Shown here one piece after another: positions 46,870 to 54,927 of a stretch of 64,000 nucleotides of DNA. This DNA is from an uncultured Prevotella sp. (lineage in GTDB: Bacteria > Bacteroidota > Bacteroidia > Bacteroidales > Bacteroidaceae): the NCBI GenBank assembly GCA_905234265.1, contig CAJOHJ010000004.1:235893-299892 (forward strand). The letters are read 5' to 3'. Below the pieces are notes generated by a model. It searched no databases, was not told the origin of the DNA, and saw nothing but the letters and a program-made list of their open reading frames with translations. The first letter of the stretch is position 1, and every line of letters starts with the position of its first letter. Made by a program: the position numbers and the translations under genes.

Positions 46870-48141
46870 ATGAAAACACTCGGCAAGCACTTTTTGTTTA
46901 TGGCAATAACATGTCTGCCTGTTGCCGATGTGCTTGCGCTTAGCTTTGACCGCACAACCATAGAGCAACTGGGTCTTCCGCTTGTGGAAATCACCACAGT
47001 GAACGGCGAAGAGCCTACATGCGACTACGTAGTTGCCCCAGAGGGAGAAAACGGGCAAAGCATTATTAACGCCACAAAGGTGCCGGGTAGGGTAGTGGTG
47101 AGCTTTGAAGGCGTGGTGCGCTTCGATTCTGGCAACTATAAACAAGGCGAGAGCGGCATGACCATCAAAATCCGCGGCAACACCAGCGCCTACACCTACT
47201 ATGACAAGAAGCCGTTCAAGATTAAGCTGCAGAAGAAGGGCGACATGCTGTGGCGTGGCGACAAGCGCTATAACGACAAGGACTGGCTGCTGATAAAGGA
47301 CGGCGACTACGGCTTCAACACCATGGCTTCATTTCTTGTGGCGCGCTTTTTAGAAGTCGGATGGGTTCCGTCATATCGTTACGTCAATGTCATCATGAAT
47401 GGCGACTACCGGGGCATATATATGCTTGTTGAGGCCGTTGAGCGCAATGCCGACTGCCGCATAAACGTTGACAAGCAGCAGGGATTTGTCATTGAGTTTG
47501 ATGCCTATTGGTGGAAGGAAGCAGTCTATTTCGGCACGTCAGGAGTACGTAAATATACTTTCAAGTATCCTGACGATGACGATGTCACCGACTTTCAGAT
47601 ATCCTATATCCGGCAGCGTGTAATAGACATGGAGCAGAGTATCATAAACGGCAACTATCATGAGCATCTGCATGTGCCGTCGTGGGCTAAATGGGTGCTG
47701 TGCCACGATATTCTTGGCACCAGCGACGCGGCAGGCTCCAACATTTTCATGACGCTCTACGACCATAGTCCCGAAAGCCGGCTGATGCTTACTACGCCAT
47801 GGGACTTCAACACCACATTCCGTACTTATAACGCCTGGTCAACGGTGCACAGCTACTGGCGTTTCTATTTCAAGGAGCTGTTTGAAAGCAGCAATCCTAT
47901 GTTCCGCAATGTCTATCTTATGGAGTGGCGCAAGGTGTCGCCGGTAATATTCTCCTATGTCGTCGGCCAGTTAGACCAGTTCGGGCGTTCGCCGGAGTTT
48001 ATGGCCATCAGCCGGTCGCGCAACTATGACAAGCAGCGCTGGGGATACAATCTGCTCTCTGCTCAGACCGACTTGTCAGTAGCGCGCAGCTGGTTCTACA
48101 ACCGCCGCAAATGGATGGAAACGCAATTAGGGGACAAATAA
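46870..48141 (+). CDS. CotH-like kinase-fold secreted protein
   Basis: 423 residues with a signal peptide (MKTLGKHFLFMAITCLPVADVLA). CotH-family motifs: MTIKIRGNTSAYTYYDKKP, FKIKLQKKGDMLWRG, DWLLIKDGDYGFNTMAS, GDYRGIYMLVEAVERNADC and LTTPWDFNTTFRTY. CotH proteins are atypical protein kinases first described on Bacillus spores; in Bacteroidetes they are secreted proteins of unknown target. It lies 37 bp after porZ and is perhaps co-transcribed. Confidence 0.88.
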   Translation: MKTLGKHFLFMAITCLPVADVLALSFDRTTIEQLGLPLVEITTVNGEEPTCDYVVAPEGENGQSIINATKVPGRVVVSFEGVVRFDSGNYKQGESGMTIKIRGNTSAYTYYDKKPFKIKLQKKGDMLWRGDKRYNDKDWLLIKDGDYGFNTMASFLVARFLEVGWVPSYRYVNVIMNGDYRGIYMLVEAVERNADCRINVDKQQGFVIEFDAYWWKEAVYFGTSGVRKYTFKYPDDDDVTDFQISYIRQRVIDMEQSIINGNYHEHLHVPSWAKWVLCHDILGTSDAAGSNIFMTLYDHSPESRLMLTTPWDFNTTFRTYNAWSTVHSYWRFYFKELFESSNPMFRNVYLMEWRKVSPVIFSYVVGQLDQFGRSPEFMAISRSRNYDKQRWGYNLLSAQTDLSVARSWFYNRRKWMETQLGDK

Positions 48142-48226
48142 TGAAGAGTGAAGAATTTGCTGCCGTTGTTGTTAAACTCTCTGGAGTCCGGTAGGAAATT
48201 CTTCATTCTTCATTTTTCATTCTTCA
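48141..48226. repeat. Empty hairpin D (TTTGCT core family) between cotH and gyrB
   Basis: ATGAAGAGTGAAGAATTTGC continues to 48165 and pairs with 48189-48213 in 22 of 25 positions; the loop is only 23 nt. The inner core TTTGCTGCCG is the same as in the element that carries the four-helix-bundle gene at 29857-30352. The left arm starts at the last base of the cotH stop and the right array runs on to 48226, close to the gyrB stop. Between convergent genes it may also act as a terminator. Confidence 0.88.
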
Positions 48227-48230
48227 CTTA

Positions 48231-50201
48231 CTACGCGTCGATGTTAGCGTAAGTGGCGTTCTTCTCTATGAATTGTCTGCGTGGCTCCACGTCGTCTCCC
48301 ATAAGCATTGAGAAGATTTCGTCGGCCTCGGCGGCATTCTCTATGGTTACTTGCTTCAGCAGGCGGTTTTCGGGGTTCATCGTTGTCTCCCACAGCTGCT
48401 CCGGGTTCATTTCTCCCAGACCTTTGTATCGCTGTGTGTGCAGTGCGCTGGCGTTCTCGTCGCCGTCTACATATTTGTCGATGAATGCCTGACGCTGCTG
48501 GTCGGTGTAGCAGTATTCAGAGACTTTCTTGTAGGTGCATTTGTAGAGTGGGGGAGTGGCGATGTAGAGGTGTCCCTCCTGGATGACCTTCGGCATGAAG
48601 CGGTAGAAGAGTGTCATGATGAGCGTGTCGATGTGTGAGCCATCGACGTCGGCGTCGGTCATGATGATGATCTTGTCGTAGCGCAGCTTGTCGACGTTGG
48701 CTTCGCGGTCGCCTTCGCCGTCGACGCCGAAGCGGACGCCGATAGACTGAATGATGTTCATCACTGACTCGGCCTCGAAGACGCGATGCCACTGCACTTT
48801 CTCAACGTTCAGGATTTTGCCTCGCAGTGGCAGGATGGCCTGGAAGTGGCGGTCGCGTCCTTGCTTGGCAGAGCCACCGGCGGAGTCACCCTCGACGAGG
48901 AAGATTTCGCAGTCCTTGGGATCCTTGTTGGAACAGTCGGCAAGCTTGCCTGGCAGGCCGCCGCCGGTCATGGGGTTCTTGCGCTGCACGCTCTCACGGG
49001 CCTTGCGGGCTGCAATACGCGCTGTGGCGGCAAGCACCACTTTTTCGCAAATCTGCTTAGCCTCCTTCGGGTGTTCTTCCAAATAGTTTGTCAGTGCCTC
49101 GCCGACGGCCTGCTGAACGGCTCCGGCAACCTCTGAGTTGCCAAGCTTGGTTTTTGTCTGGCCTTCAAACTGCGGCTCTGCGACCTTTATGGAGATAACT
49201 GCTGTGAGACCCTCGCGGAAGTCGTCGCCAGCCAGTTCTATCTTTGCCTTTTCAATCTGCTTGGAAATGTTCGGGTCGGCGTCGGCATACTTCTTCAGCG
49301 TGCGTGTCAGCGCCATGCGGAAGCCGACGAGGTGTGTACCGCCCTCGATGGTGTTGATGTTGTTGACATACGAGTGGATGTTCTCGCTGTAGTCGGTGTT
49401 ATACATCACAGCCACTTCGATGGGTACGCCCTGCTTCTCTGTCTTCAGGTAGATGACGTCGTCGAAGAGGTGGGTGCGGTGACGGTCGACGTAGCGCACG
49501 AACTCCTTCAGTCCTTCCTTGGCGTGGAACACCTCTTCGCGGAGCTTGCCCTCCTCGTCGGGGCGCATGTCCTTGAGGGTTATGGTGATGCCGGCGTTAA
49601 GATATGCCAGCTCGCGCATGCGCTTGGCAATGATGTCGTACTTGTATTCTGTGGTGGTGAAAATGCTGCCGTCGGGCCAGAACTGCTGGCGTGTGCCTGT
49701 CAGGTCGGTGTCGCCTACTATCTTCACGTCGTAGAGCGGCTTGCCCTTTTCGTATTCCTGCTGGTAGATGTGGCCGTTGCGGAACACCTGCGACATCATG
49801 TGCGTCGACAGTGCATTCACGCAGCTCACGCCTACGCCGTGCAGACCGCCGGAGACCTTGTATGAGCCTTTGTCGAACTTGCCGCCGGCATGCAGAACGG
49901 TCATGACGACCTCCAGAGCCGACTTGTGCATCTTCTCATGCTCGTCGACGGGAATGCCGCGGCCATTGTCCTGGACGGTTATTGAGTTGTCTTCGTTGAT
50001 GGTGACTTCGATGTGTGTGCAATAGCCGGCCATGGCCTCGTCGATGGAGTTGTCGACGGTTTCGTTGACCAAGTGGTGCAGGCCTTTTTCACTGATGTCG
50101 CCGATATACATTGCCGGGCGTTTGCGCACGGCCTCTAAGCCCTCGAGCACCTGAATGTTACTCGCGGAATAGTTGCTTGCTTTGTTTTGTTCTTCTGCCA
50201 T
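48231..50201 (-). CDS. gyrB: DNA gyrase subunit B
   Basis: The 656-residue ATPase subunit introduces negative supercoils with GyrA. The GHKL ATPase shows VRKRPAMYIGDISEKGLHH, NETVDNSIDEAMAGYC, VQDNGRGIPVDEH and YKVSGGLHGVGVSCVNAL. The Toprim part has EIFLVEGDSAGGSAKQGRD and IIMTDADVDGSHI, and the end has QRYKGLGEMNPEQLWETTM. Full length, without the extra Toprim insert of proteobacterial GyrB. Confidence 0.97.
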   Translation of the reverse strand: MAEEQNKASNYSASNIQVLEGLEAVRKRPAMYIGDISEKGLHHLVNETVDNSIDEAMAGYCTHIEVTINEDNSITVQDNGRGIPVDEHEKMHKSALEVVMTVLHAGGKFDKGSYKVSGGLHGVGVSCVNALSTHMMSQVFRNGHIYQQEYEKGKPLYDVKIVGDTDLTGTRQQFWPDGSIFTTTEYKYDIIAKRMRELAYLNAGITITLKDMRPDEEGKLREEVFHAKEGLKEFVRYVDRHRTHLFDDVIYLKTEKQGVPIEVAVMYNTDYSENIHSYVNNINTIEGGTHLVGFRMALTRTLKKYADADPNISKQIEKAKIELAGDDFREGLTAVISIKVAEPQFEGQTKTKLGNSEVAGAVQQAVGEALTNYLEEHPKEAKQICEKVVLAATARIAARKARESVQRKNPMTGGGLPGKLADCSNKDPKDCEIFLVEGDSAGGSAKQGRDRHFQAILPLRGKILNVEKVQWHRVFEAESVMNIIQSIGVRFGVDGEGDREANVDKLRYDKIIIMTDADVDGSHIDTLIMTLFYRFMPKVIQEGHLYIATPPLYKCTYKKVSEYCYTDQQRQAFIDKYVDGDENASALHTQRYKGLGEMNPEQLWETTMNPENRLLKQVTIENAAEADEIFSMLMGDDVEPRRQFIEKNATYANIDA

Positions 50202-50228
50202 GTTTTAATTTGTAGTAGAAATGTCATG

Positions 50229-50236
50229 CAAAGGTA
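50229..50236 (-). promoter_or_regulatory. -7 promoter box of gyrB
   Basis: TACCTTTG on the minus strand (50229-50236), 28 bp from the start codon; no convincing -33 box. Confidence 0.55.
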
Positions 50237-50322
50237 CGAAAAAAAGGCAGAAACAGGAATATTTCTGCCTAAATAATGGTTAAAAAAGCGAAAGAATGTG
50301 CATTATAAGTTCACCAACATTG

Positions 50323-50330
50323 TAACTTTG
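50323..50330 (+). promoter_or_regulatory. -7 promoter box of the BASS transporter, next to the start codon
   Basis: TAACTTTG (50323-50330) ends 8 bp before the ATG at 50339, so the mRNA would have almost no leader. Confidence 0.55.
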
Positions 50331-50338
50331 CACGCTGT

Positions 50339-51259
50339 ATGAAAAAGCTTTGTCATTACATATCTGAATACATGGGCGCGCTGGTGCTTGCCGCAGCACT
50401 GCTGGCACTGGTGTTTCCCGGCGTGCTGATGCATATCCGCCCGACGGTCATCAACTATCTGCTGGGAGTGGTGATGTTCGGCATGGGACTCACGCTGAAC
50501 CTGCACGACTTCAAGATAGTCTTCAACCGGCCGAAGGATGTCGTCGTCGGCTGCATGGCGCAGTTCACGGTGATGCCGCTGCTGGCATGGGTGCTGGCGC
50601 AGCTGTTCCGGCTCGACGAGGCTTTGGCTCTTGGTGTGGTGCTGGTGGGCTGCTGTCCGGGAGGCACGGCCTCCAACGTGATTACCTATCTGGCCAAGGG
50701 CGACCTGGCACTCTCTGTTGGCATGACGGGCGTCTCTACACTGCTGGCCCCGCTGCTGACGCCACTGCTGACGTGGGCTTTGGCAGGGAAGAGCGTCGAC
50801 GTTGACGTGGCAAGCATGTTCCTGAGCATTCTCTGGGTGGTCATCATGCCCATCGTCGTCGGATTAGTGGTAAAAGGACTCTGGCCAAAGTTCACGGAGC
50901 GTGTCACCGACTATCTGCCAGCCTTTTCCTCCATAGCCATAGCCTTGATAGTGGCCATCATCATCTCTGCCAACGCTGGCAAGCTGCTGGCTGGCGGACT
51001 CGTCATTGTGCTGGTGGTTGTGCTGCACAATGTCTGCGGACTCCTGCTGGGCTATCTCACCGGGCGGCTGCTGGGACTGTCGGAAGCCAAGAAGAGGGCT
51101 ATTTCCATAGAGGTAGGCATGCAGAACTCCGGCCTGGCAAGCAGTCTGGCAACGCTGCATTTTGCTGCCTATCCGCTGGCAACCATTCCCGGCGCCATCT
51201 TCAGTGTATGGCACAACATTTCCGGCGCCATCGTGGCTTACATGTACAGGAATAGATGA
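50339..51259 (+). CDS. Bile acid:sodium symporter (BASS) family transporter
   Basis: The 306-residue membrane protein has about ten hydrophobic segments. BASS signatures: LLGVVMFGMGLTLNLHDF, LGVVLVGCCPGGTASNVIT with YLAKGDLALSVGMTG, and AISIEVGMQNSGLASSLAT. Homologues move bile acids, pantothenate or other organic anions with sodium; the substrate here is not known. Stand-alone gene, divergent from gyrB. Confidence 0.9.
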   Translation: MKKLCHYISEYMGALVLAAALLALVFPGVLMHIRPTVINYLLGVVMFGMGLTLNLHDFKIVFNRPKDVVVGCMAQFTVMPLLAWVLAQLFRLDEALALGVVLVGCCPGGTASNVITYLAKGDLALSVGMTGVSTLLAPLLTPLLTWALAGKSVDVDVASMFLSILWVVIMPIVVGLVVKGLWPKFTERVTDYLPAFSSIAIALIVAIIISANAGKLLAGGLVIVLVVVLHNVCGLLLGYLTGRLLGLSEAKKRAISIEVGMQNSGLASSLATLHFAAYPLATIPGAIFSVWHNISGAIVAYMYRNR

Positions 51260-51265
51260 AAAGCC

Positions 51266-51294
51266 GCCGGCATCGGCAGACTGCCAATGTCGGC
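51266..51294. terminator. Hairpin between convergent genes
   Basis: GCCGGCAT-C-GGCA pairs with TGCC-A-ATGTCGGC (51266-51294), loop of 3 nt. It is GC-rich but lacks a T-run, so its terminator role is uncertain. Confidence 0.5.
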
Positions 51295-51325
51295 GACACT
51301 CTCTATAGCCCGGAAGCCTGCTTTT

Positions 51326-51715
51326 TCAGAACAGCTTTGCAACGCTTTCCACCTCCTGGCCCTCATAGAAGCGGACGTCGAAGAGTGGACGGTAGCTGAA
51401 TTCAGAAAAACGTAGCAGCTGCAGGGCGCAGAACTGGCGGTCGTCGCTCAGACAGGCCTCCAGGCGGAAGTTTCCGTTGACGCCGGCAGCAGGCTTGCCT
51501 TTCTGCGCGATTTCGGCAGCCATCTTGTCGACTGGCATGCTGAGCAGCCGCTCCACGCGCTCGCCCTCCACGGGTGAATATTCCAGAACCATAGCCTTCA
51601 GCGGACTCTGTGTCGGCGTGTAGAAGGCCTTGGTGGAAAACAGTGATTTCTTGACAGTGATATTATGATGTGCGGAGACGGCAGCAGCCATCTCCAAGTT
51701 TTTAATGCTTGGCAT
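51326..51715 (-). CDS. Conserved hypothetical protein
   Basis: 129 residues, soluble, no signal peptide. Mixed alpha/beta composition with KSLFSTKAFYTPTQSPLKA, MVLEYSPVEGERVERLL and FSEFSYRPLFDVRFYEGQE. No domain was recognised. Codon use resembles the neighbours. Single gene between the BASS transporter (convergent) and another small minus-strand gene. Confidence 0.65.
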   Translation of the reverse strand: MPSIKNLEMAAAVSAHHNITVKKSLFSTKAFYTPTQSPLKAMVLEYSPVEGERVERLLSMPVDKMAAEIAQKGKPAAGVNGNFRLEACLSDDRQFCALQLLRFSEFSYRPLFDVRFYEGQEVESVAKLF

Positions 51716-51804
51716 AGTTGTTGAAATTTTTGTTGTTAATCTGATTTTTGAGTATGGTCTGACATGTTGCAGACCCAGTGGTTGCGGCCTTGTAAGGCTT
51801 CAGA

Positions 51805-52215
51805 CTAACGAATGATGTGCCTCAGCGCAATGACATAGTAGTCGCACGAGGCTGACAGGCAGAACGGCGCCGACTCCTGCCGGCAGCGGCTGTCGTAAAG
51901 GAAATTAGGGAGTTTAACAGTCTGCCGCCGTGACAAAGAGCATGACGGCGTAAGTGTTCTCTCGCTTCTGGAACCCTGCGTGGGTAGGATGCGCTGAGGG
52001 CGCGAGCTGCAAATGCGGTAGAGCTGTGTGGCGTCCGTCAGAGTGGCCTCGTGAGGCTGTTGCCGCTGAGGCATGACAAGGGAAGCTTCGGCAGCAGGCA
52101 GACAGTCCTGTGCAGTCCCGGCAGCTGGCACCAGCCTGCCTGCAAGAACCGTCAGGAACACCGTAAGCAGTGCCGAAAAAAGCCACACAGGCATGTGCGT
52201 CCGTTTCCTTCTCAT
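51805..52215 (-). CDS. Small exported conserved protein (Bacteroidales type), unknown function
   Basis: About 136 residues from MRRKRTHMPVWLFSALLTVF (a single N-terminal membrane/signal segment) to a C-terminus SASCDYYVIALRHIIR. I recall other Bacteroidales small proteins ending in YVFALRHIII with a similar Arg/Ser-rich middle, so I regard it as real. The open frame extends to 52236. Function unknown. Confidence 0.6.
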   Translation of the reverse strand: MRRKRTHMPVWLFSALLTVFLTVLAGRLVPAAGTAQDCLPAAEASLVMPQRQQPHEATLTDATQLYRICSSRPQRILPTQGSRSERTLTPSCSLSRRQTVKLPNFLYDSRCRQESAPFCLSASCDYYVIALRHIIR

Positions 52216-52296
52216 CACACTTCTGTCATATCGCACAAAAGACAGGCGATAAAACTATGCCGCAAAGATATTGAAAAAATCATACATTTCAGTAAC

Positions 52297-52440
52297 ATGC
52301 AGAGAAAAAAATTTATCTCTGCAAGATAATTTCGTAACATGCAGAGATAAATTTTTATCTTACGGAGATATTTTTTTATCTCACAGAGATAATTTCGTAA
52401 GTCATTGAGATAATTTTTTATCTCACAGAGATAATTCATA
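52297..52440. repeat. GAGATAATTTCGTAA family array, copy 4 (degenerate, multiply inverted)
   Basis: Units such as GATAATTTCGTAACATGCAG, TTTTTATCTTACGGAGATAT, GATAATTTCGTAAGTCATTG and TTTTTATCTCACAGAGATAA alternate in orientation, with short palindromic turns (ATCTTACGGAGAT, TATCTCACAGAGATA). It fills the gap between the flavodoxin stop and the small exported-protein gene. Confidence 0.88.
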
Positions 52441-52467
52441 ATAAGCAGAGGCAAAGCAATGGGCATG

Positions 52468-52971
52468 TCAGAGGTTTGGCAAAATCCCGGCAACCCACGC
52501 ATCAATGCGGGCGTCCGTCTTGTCATCCTCGTTGACATCGTCAAGAGGCAGCCCCACGAACTTGCCGTCCACAACAGCCGCAGAGTCATCGAAAGTATAG
52601 CCATCTGTGCTGACAGCGCCTACAAAATGGGCACCGCTGTCCTTGATGCCATTATACAATTCGCCTATGCCACCCACAAAAGTGTCGCCATACGACTCGC
52701 AGTCGCCGCAGCCGAAGAGGGCAATGGTCTTTCCGGAAAGATTCGCCCCTTGAAGCAGTCGCAGTCCGTCGTACCAGTCGTCCTGCAGTTCGCCAGCACC
52801 CCATGTCGAAGTGCCGAGAATCAGGTTCTGGTTGCTCTCGACAATCTCAGCAGTCAAGTCCTGTACGTTGATGGCCTCGCAGCCGATTTTCTGGGCTATC
52901 TTTTCTGCTATAGCCTCACACGTTCCCGTTGAGGAACCGTAAACAATAATTGTTGTGTTCATGTCTGTCAT
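52468..52971 (-). CDS. fldA: Flavodoxin
   Basis: The 167-residue FMN electron carrier shows IIVYGSSTGTCEAIAEKIA (phosphate loop), LILGTSTWGAGELQDDWYD and IALFGCGDCESYGDTFVGG (isoalloxazine loops), of the long-chain type. A second Met (MNTTIIVYG) three codons in is an equally good start. Single gene with its own promoter. Confidence 0.95.
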   Translation of the reverse strand: MTDMNTTIIVYGSSTGTCEAIAEKIAQKIGCEAINVQDLTAEIVESNQNLILGTSTWGAGELQDDWYDGLRLLQGANLSGKTIALFGCGDCESYGDTFVGGIGELYNGIKDSGAHFVGAVSTDGYTFDDSAAVVDGKFVGLPLDDVNEDDKTDARIDAWVAGILPNL

Positions 52972-52999
52972 TCTTTTATGTGGTTAAACATTACGTCGG

Positions 53000-53031
53000 C
53001 AAAGGTACGGCGATGCCATGAACTGCGCAAT
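53000..53031 (-). promoter_or_regulatory. Promoter of the flavodoxin gene
   Basis: Minus strand: ATTG (53028-53031), 20-bp spacer, TACCTTTG (53000-53007). Confidence 0.65.
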
Positions 53032-53145
53032 ACCGAAAAGTTGGGTATTCGCAATAGCTCCAAGGCATGGAGATATACAAAACAGATTAACAAGAAATAG
53101 GTAAATAGATAAAAACGCAATTTGGTGACAGCGCCAACAACAAAA

Positions 53146-53182
53146 CAGCGAGACAAACAAATAGAATTTGCTTATCTCGCTG
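53146..53182 (-). terminator. Terminator of the DUF2795 gene
   Basis: CAGCGAGATAAGCAAAT and ATTTGTTTGTCTCGCTG (minus strand) pair in 15 of 17 positions around a 3-nt loop and are followed by TTTTGTTG. It lies 30 bp after the stop of the DUF2795 gene. Confidence 0.8.
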
Positions 53183-53212
53183 ATGTTTAGCTTGCTAACT
53201 CTAAATCAGAGA

Positions 53213-53434
53213 TTAGTACTCATCCTCGTTGAACAGGAAATCTTCCTTCGTAGGATAGTCGGGCCATATCTCTTCGATGCTTTCGTAGACGTCGCCCTCG
53301 TCTTCTATTTCCTGCAGGTTTTCCAATACTTCAAGGGGTGCGCCTGAGCGTATCGCGTAATCTATTAGTTCGTCCTTGGTTGCCGGCCAGGGTGCGTCTT
53401 CGAGTTTTGATGCTAATTCCAGTGTCCAATACAT
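53213..53434 (-). CDS. DUF2795-like small acidic protein
   Basis: 73 residues: MYWTLELASKLEDAPWPATK, DELIDYAIRSGAPLEVLEN and an acidic end (EIWPDYPTKEDFLFNEDEY). It matches the small DUF2795 proteins common in Bacteroidales. Function unknown. Monocistronic, with its own promoter (53586-53615) and terminator (53146-53182). A leader of about 145 nt lies between promoter and start. Confidence 0.85.
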   Translation of the reverse strand: MYWTLELASKLEDAPWPATKDELIDYAIRSGAPLEVLENLQEIEDEGDVYESIEEIWPDYPTKEDFLFNEDEY

Positions 53435-53585
53435 AGTTTTAAAAGATTATTAGATGAAAATATAATACTTGCTTTAGGGTGTGTGCCTTTCTTTTGCGAA
53501 GAATGCCCATGGTCTTACAGAGGAAGTCTCCTGTTTTTTCGAAGAATGCCTCTTGTGTTTATGGGCAATGCTTCTTAAGCAGGCG

Positions 53586-53615
53586 CAAAAGTAATATATT
53601 TTTTCTTATTTGCAA
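53586..53615 (-). promoter_or_regulatory. Promoter of the DUF2795 gene
   Basis: Minus strand: TTG (53613-53615), 19-bp spacer, TACTTTTG (53586-53593). It overlaps the last codons of the upstream adenosyltransferase gene. The resulting leader (53435-53580) contains two CGAAGAATGCC copies 43 bp apart (53497 and 53540). Confidence 0.6.
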
Positions 53616-54169
53616 GTATTCTGCCAATATTTTTCTTTCAGTCCTTTTTCGGAGTTGATTTTTTTTGCAAGCACGAAAAGATAGTCGCTGAGTCTGTTGA
53701 CGAAAGTCAGGGCCTCTGTGGTCACCTGCTGTTCTGCGGCCATGTCCACCATTCTTCTTTCAGCCCTTCGGCATACAGTTCTTGCCACGTGTGCCATTGC
53801 TGCCTGCTGTGAGCCTCCTGGCAGTATAAATCCCATCTGCTGTGGCAGCATGCCCACGATTTTGTCAATTTCTTTTTCCAGCATTTTTATTTCCTCTTCG
53901 CTGAAGATTGCCGACGGTGGCATTTGTGTCGTTTCCGTGTTTGTTGCCAGCTGTGTGCCTACGCAGAACAGAGTGTTCTGCACTCTTTGCAGCATTTTAA
54001 TGTCGTCGGTGTTTTCCATGTTGGCTGCCAGCAGTCCCAACAGCGAGCTCAGTTCGTCGATGGTTCCGTAGGCTTCAATTCTCTTGTCGGCTTTTGAGAC
54101 GCGATCGCCGCCCACGAGAGCCGTAGTGCCCTTGTCGCCGGTGCGTGTGTATACTTTTGTAATTTTCAT
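53606..54169 (-). CDS. Cob(I)alamin adenosyltransferase, PduO type
   Basis: The 187-residue enzyme makes adenosylcobalamin from cob(I)alamin and ATP. Motifs: KVYTRTGDKGTTALVGGDRV (ATP-binding N-terminus), RIEAYGTIDELSSLLGLL, GFILPGGSQQAAMAHVART and VCRRAERRMVDMA, with FVNRLSDYLFVLAKKIN at the end. It suggests B12 salvage for methylmalonyl-CoA mutase and other B12 enzymes. No cob operon is adjacent. Confidence 0.95.
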   Translation of the reverse strand: MKITKVYTRTGDKGTTALVGGDRVSKADKRIEAYGTIDELSSLLGLLAANMENTDDIKMLQRVQNTLFCVGTQLATNTETTQMPPSAIFSEEEIKMLEKEIDKIVGMLPQQMGFILPGGSQQAAMAHVARTVCRRAERRMVDMAAEQQVTTEALTFVNRLSDYLFVLAKKINSEKGLKEKYWQNTCK

Positions 54170-54205
54170 AGCCTTTACAGGGTTTTTCGGTTAGTTATCA
54201 ATAAT

Positions 54206-54303
54206 TATGCTGTTGTTGTCTGTTTTTATGCTGTTGTTGCCCGTTTTTATACTGTTGTTGTCCGTTTTTATACTGTTGTTGCCCGTTTTTATACTGTTGT
54301 TGT
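54206..54303. repeat. 21-bp tandem array upstream of the adenosyltransferase gene
   Basis: Four full units and part of a fifth, each 21 bp, start at 54206, 54227, 54248, 54269 and 54290: TATACTGTTGTTGTCCGTTT plus T. Units alternate TCT/CCC/TCC/CCC at one trinucleotide, which suggests that a two-unit block was duplicated. The array lies between the adenosyltransferase start and the stop of the next minus-strand gene. Confidence 0.95.
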
Positions 54304-54830
54304 CAGAAGTTTACGGTGTAGTTGTGCTTATATCTCTTTTTGTCGAACATCAGAATGCCGCAGTAGTACAAGTCGAATGTGATGGTAGCCTCTTTGCTGT
54401 TGCACAAATCCTTCCAGAGAGTCTTGTTTTTGCAGATGTTCTCCACGGCCACCACGGAGTTGTCGTTACATCTTGCCACGATCTGTTCCGTCCGTTCCCT
54501 GTCTTCAATGTCCACGACGGCCATGTCGATGCTTTCCGGCATGTTGCAGAACGTCGTTTTCCTGCATCCGGCCTTGCACCATTCGTTGTATTTGCTGTCG
54601 GGCATTGTCAGCGGCTGCCTCCAGTTAGCCATTCTCAAGAACAGCCTGCCCAGCTTTCTTGTCTGCCAGTCTTGTGCCGTCTTGTCCAGCTCAGCGTATG
54701 CGTAGTATGGCAGCGACTCATTGATGATGTTGTTGACAAACCAGAAGTCCGTAGGCGACTGAATGCCAAATCCCGCCGACTTGCCTATCCGCCTTATCCT
54801 AACAATCAGTCGTTTGAGAAAGTTTGTCAC
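54303..54830 (-). CDS. Conserved hypothetical protein, methyltransferase-like
   Basis: 175 residues with an N-terminal basic helix and GFGIQSPTDFWFVNNIINE plus LPYYAYAELDKTAQDW, a signature I associate with a Bacteroidales family of class I AdoMet-methyltransferase-like proteins. VAVVDIEDRERTEQIVARC-like text in the second half (IDMAVVDIEDRERTEQIV) may be the remaining beta-strand core. No clear AdoMet-binding GxGxG is visible, so it may be short or inactive. Its stop codon lies at the edge of the 21-bp array. Confidence 0.65.
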   Translation of the reverse strand: MTNFLKRLIVRIRRIGKSAGFGIQSPTDFWFVNNIINESLPYYAYAELDKTAQDWQTRKLGRLFLRMANWRQPLTMPDSKYNEWCKAGCRKTTFCNMPESIDMAVVDIEDRERTEQIVARCNDNSVVAVENICKNKTLWKDLCNSKEATITFDLYYCGILMFDKKRYKHNYTVNF

Positions 54831-54911
54831 TTTTCAGAGTCTTTAATGTTATTTTCTGCAAAAATACAAATTTGTGTCCATAAACAGTAATGTTGGAATG
54901 ATAAAAATTCG

Positions 54912-54919
54912 TAACTTTG
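54912..54919 (+). promoter_or_regulatory. -7 promoter box of folP
   Basis: TAACTTTG (54912-54919) ends 8 bp before the preferred folP ATG at 54928, implying a very short leader. Confidence 0.6.
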
Positions 54920-54927
54920 CCAAGTAT

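Noticed and set aside
54206..54303. Short hydrophobic heptad proteins encoded by the 21-bp arrays (here and at 15571, 2959, 37720)
   Set aside because: A 21-bp period keeps any frame open automatically; there is no promoter or start context, and the frames are not conserved between loci.
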